DNA from: Luscinia megarhynchos
Lineage: Eukaryota > Chordata > Aves > Passeriformes > Turdidae
NCBI GenBank assembly: GCA_034336665.1
Contig: JAPFBE010000002.1
Span: 75,829,405-75,893,404 of the forward strand
DNA: 64,000 nt
Direction of reading: 5' to 3'
Below, one piece after another: positions 62,117 through 64,000 of the stretch. The position numbers and the translations under genes are program-made. The notes beneath the pieces were generated by a model that saw nothing but the letters and a program-made list of their open reading frames with translations, was not told where the DNA came from and searched no databases. Numbering within the stretch: the stretch's first letter is position 1; each line of letters begins with the position of its first letter.

Positions 62117-63624
62117 GAATATTACATCAGTTCTGTCAAAAGGTTTCATTTACTGCTCTACAGAGCACTTATACAAAGTTGTTTGCTTTTTAGAAACTTG
62201 AGGGCCAATATATTTTGGTTTTCCTTTAGGAATGTATTTATTTATTTATTTGCTTTTTGGCATTTCTCTGCTGAATAGGACAGGCAAAACTGCATTAAAA
62301 AAAAATCTGGGGAGATAGACATGCTGACTTTTTCCATACCTGTTAAAAGCTTTTATGAAATATGAGTTACTCTAAGCGTTACTAGGCTGTGTTCTGCTAC
62401 AGATCTCATTCCCCTGGTTTTTTTTGTGAAAGTTTCCTGAATGTAAATTATTTCAGACAGATTATTAAAGGTTGAGTGAACTGGATGTTTCCAGTGAAAA
62501 TTTGGCTTGATCTCCAGTGCTTATATAATTAGCTTAATCCCAAACTTGTCATAGACTTGACATGTTTACCCATATTAAATTCATTTATATGGGTAGCACT
62601 CGCACACCACTTCTGAATCAGCAGACAGTAACTGACTGCTGCAAGGCACAGAGGATGAATGCCCTGAACAGCTTTTTGAACAGCTTCTCAGCTGTTTCCT
62701 GGCTCTTTGAGCACACACAGTCCATTTCATGGGAAAATTAAACATTAGTTCAAACTGCCAGTGTAGGTAGTTTGAGACAACATGCTTTACTTAGCTTTGA
62801 AACAGTCACTTAGAGCTAAGAGGGATCTTACTGCTTCTGAGCTGCTAGGTGGTACTGGGAAATTGAGACAGTTTCTAACAGTGTTAGAACATTTCTTGAT
62901 TCTATAACAGCATAAATGATCCCTTTTCTTGTTCCAGCTCAAGCTGCTTCAGAGGAGGAGTAGCCCTGTGATCAGATACCCATTCACACTGTGATTCTGT
63001 GGACACCAGCAGCTTCTGCTTTTTAGAATTGTCCAGCACCGGATGGTAGGGTTTGTGCAGTGCTGTGCATTCCCTCCTCACCTTTGTGGCACAAACCAGG
63101 AATGGATGAAGTTAGAGAAGGCTGACATACACACTGATGTCCACAGAGGAATCACAGAATAAGAGTGGTGGTTTTCTTTGGACTGAAGCTGATGGCAAAA
63201 AGAATCTTCCCAGAGCTTCTGACCTTGGTTTTTATGCTGAGCTGCTCAGAGCAGTACCACTAACCCAGTCTGTTACTGATGGATCCCTACTTAAGAGATA
63301 GTTACTAACAGCTGAGAAATAAAAAACTTCTTAAAGAGGCCACAGATTATATTTATATATGCTTGTCTCTTCATGGTTAGATTCAGCTGGTTTTGTTACA
63401 TAATAATCTCCTTTGAAGCATTGAAAGGTGTGTGCCACATGTTAAAATACCAAAAGGAAGAATGACCACAGGATAGGGGTTTCAAAATGTAATGTTTATT
63501 GTAGAAAATAATTAAATCTATCATCACAGACATACAGATGAAATCCTAGTTGTGTTTGAATAGTGGATGACAGGAGCACTGACTACATCTTTTCGTGAAC
63601 ATCTTATGGCATATGATCAACCCA
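62117..63624. other. Unique AT-rich DNA, no gene seen
   Basis: An (ATTT)4 run lies at 62234-62251. A less AT-rich patch at about 62930-63260 carries no recognised exon or repeat family. Confidence 0.5.
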
Positions 63625-64000
63625 CAGTCAACCCTGAAATTGTGCAGGATCTGCTGCTCCATCTGAATTGCTACAAATCTATGGGGCCTGATGGGATTCA
63701 TCCAAGAATCCTCAAAGAGCTGGCTGATGTCATCACAAAACCTCTCTTGATGATTTTTGAGTGGTCTTGGAAATCCAGAAAGGTCCCAGCTGATTGGAAA
63801 CTGACAAATGTTGTGCTGATTTTCAAGAGGAGCAAGAAGAACTCCAGGCTTGTCAGTCTCCCTTCAGTGCCTGGTAAAGTTATGGAGAAGATTGTTATGG
63901 GAGCAATTGCAACACACCTGAAAAAGAATTCAGTCATTGGCCATAACCAGCACAGCTCCATGAGAGAAAAATGCTGCTTGTCAAACTTTATTTCCTTTTC
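63625..64000 (+). mobile_element. CR1 LINE reverse-transcriptase N-terminal part, plus strand, cut by window end
   Basis: Plus-strand translation, with one or two frame slips, reads EIVQDLLLHLNCYKSMGPDG, then IHPRILKELADVI, a VPADWKLTNVVLIFK block and VSLPSVPGKVMEKIV. It ends in NFIS near 63996, just before the palm A motif. This is the CR1 RT fingers region, in the same order as known CR1 ORF2 proteins. 'SLPSVPGK' replaces the more usual SLTSVPGK, and a few residues before it are deleted. The element continues past the window, so its 3' end and state cannot be judged. It is likely inactive given the frame slips. Confidence 0.9.

Noticed and set aside
63698..63961. 87-codon minus-strand ORF
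   Set aside because: It is the antisense shadow of the plus-strand CR1 RT fingers region.

Overview
The window looks like gene-poor nuclear DNA from a bird, most likely a passerine or another neoavian. The evidence is a strongly AT-rich background with no convincing host exon, many decayed CR1 LINE fragments on both strands (the dominant avian retroposon), several avian-type endogenous-retrovirus LTRs, and vertebrate-style microsatellites. There are no operons, ribosome binding sites, tRNA or rRNA genes, or CRISPR arrays. Open frames are short. The longest fall inside CR1 reverse-transcriptase remnants or LTRs, and the rest have the lengths expected by chance in AT-rich DNA. Whether the segment is intergenic or a large intron cannot be decided from the sequence.

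Layout. 1-13 kb holds three short CR1 pieces (about 2.44, 3.9 and 7.6 kb), a compound tetranucleotide microsatellite (5.79-5.95 kb), a ~1 kb solo LTR (8.07-9.06 kb), a second unrelated LTR on the minus strand (10.38-10.99 kb) and a very diverged CR1/L3-like reverse transcriptase on the minus strand (about 11.48-12.64 kb). 13-24.7 kb is mostly unique AT-rich DNA with T/G-rich tracts. 24.7-25.8 kb is a CR1-in-CR1 nest. 26-32.7 kb is unique DNA with some blocks that resemble conserved noncoding sequence. 32.8-39.0 kb has an LTR fragment, a small CpG-rich islet (35.2 kb), two shorter CR1 pieces and one 1.6 kb minus-strand CR1. 41.5-42.2 kb is a small tandem array of four ~170 bp monomers arranged as two ~340 bp dimers. 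45.2-46.9 kb holds two CR1s pointing away from each other. 47-60 kb is nearly featureless apart from a CR1 tail at 52.1 kb and a pyrimidine tract at 48.2 kb. 60.3-62.1 kb has two LTRs. The window ends inside another CR1 reverse-transcriptase region (63.6 kb onward).

Nothing here forms a working gene system: every retroelement seen is truncated or frame-broken. The most noteworthy structures are the ABAB-type tandem array at 41.5-42.2 kb, the ancient CR1/L3-like relic at 11.5-12.6 kb, the nested and opposed CR1 arrangements, and a weak cysteine-patterned ORF behind a splice-acceptor-like tract at 22.6 kb. Family assignments rest on recognising typical sequence blocks by eye, not on database searches, and element ends are approximate unless stated.
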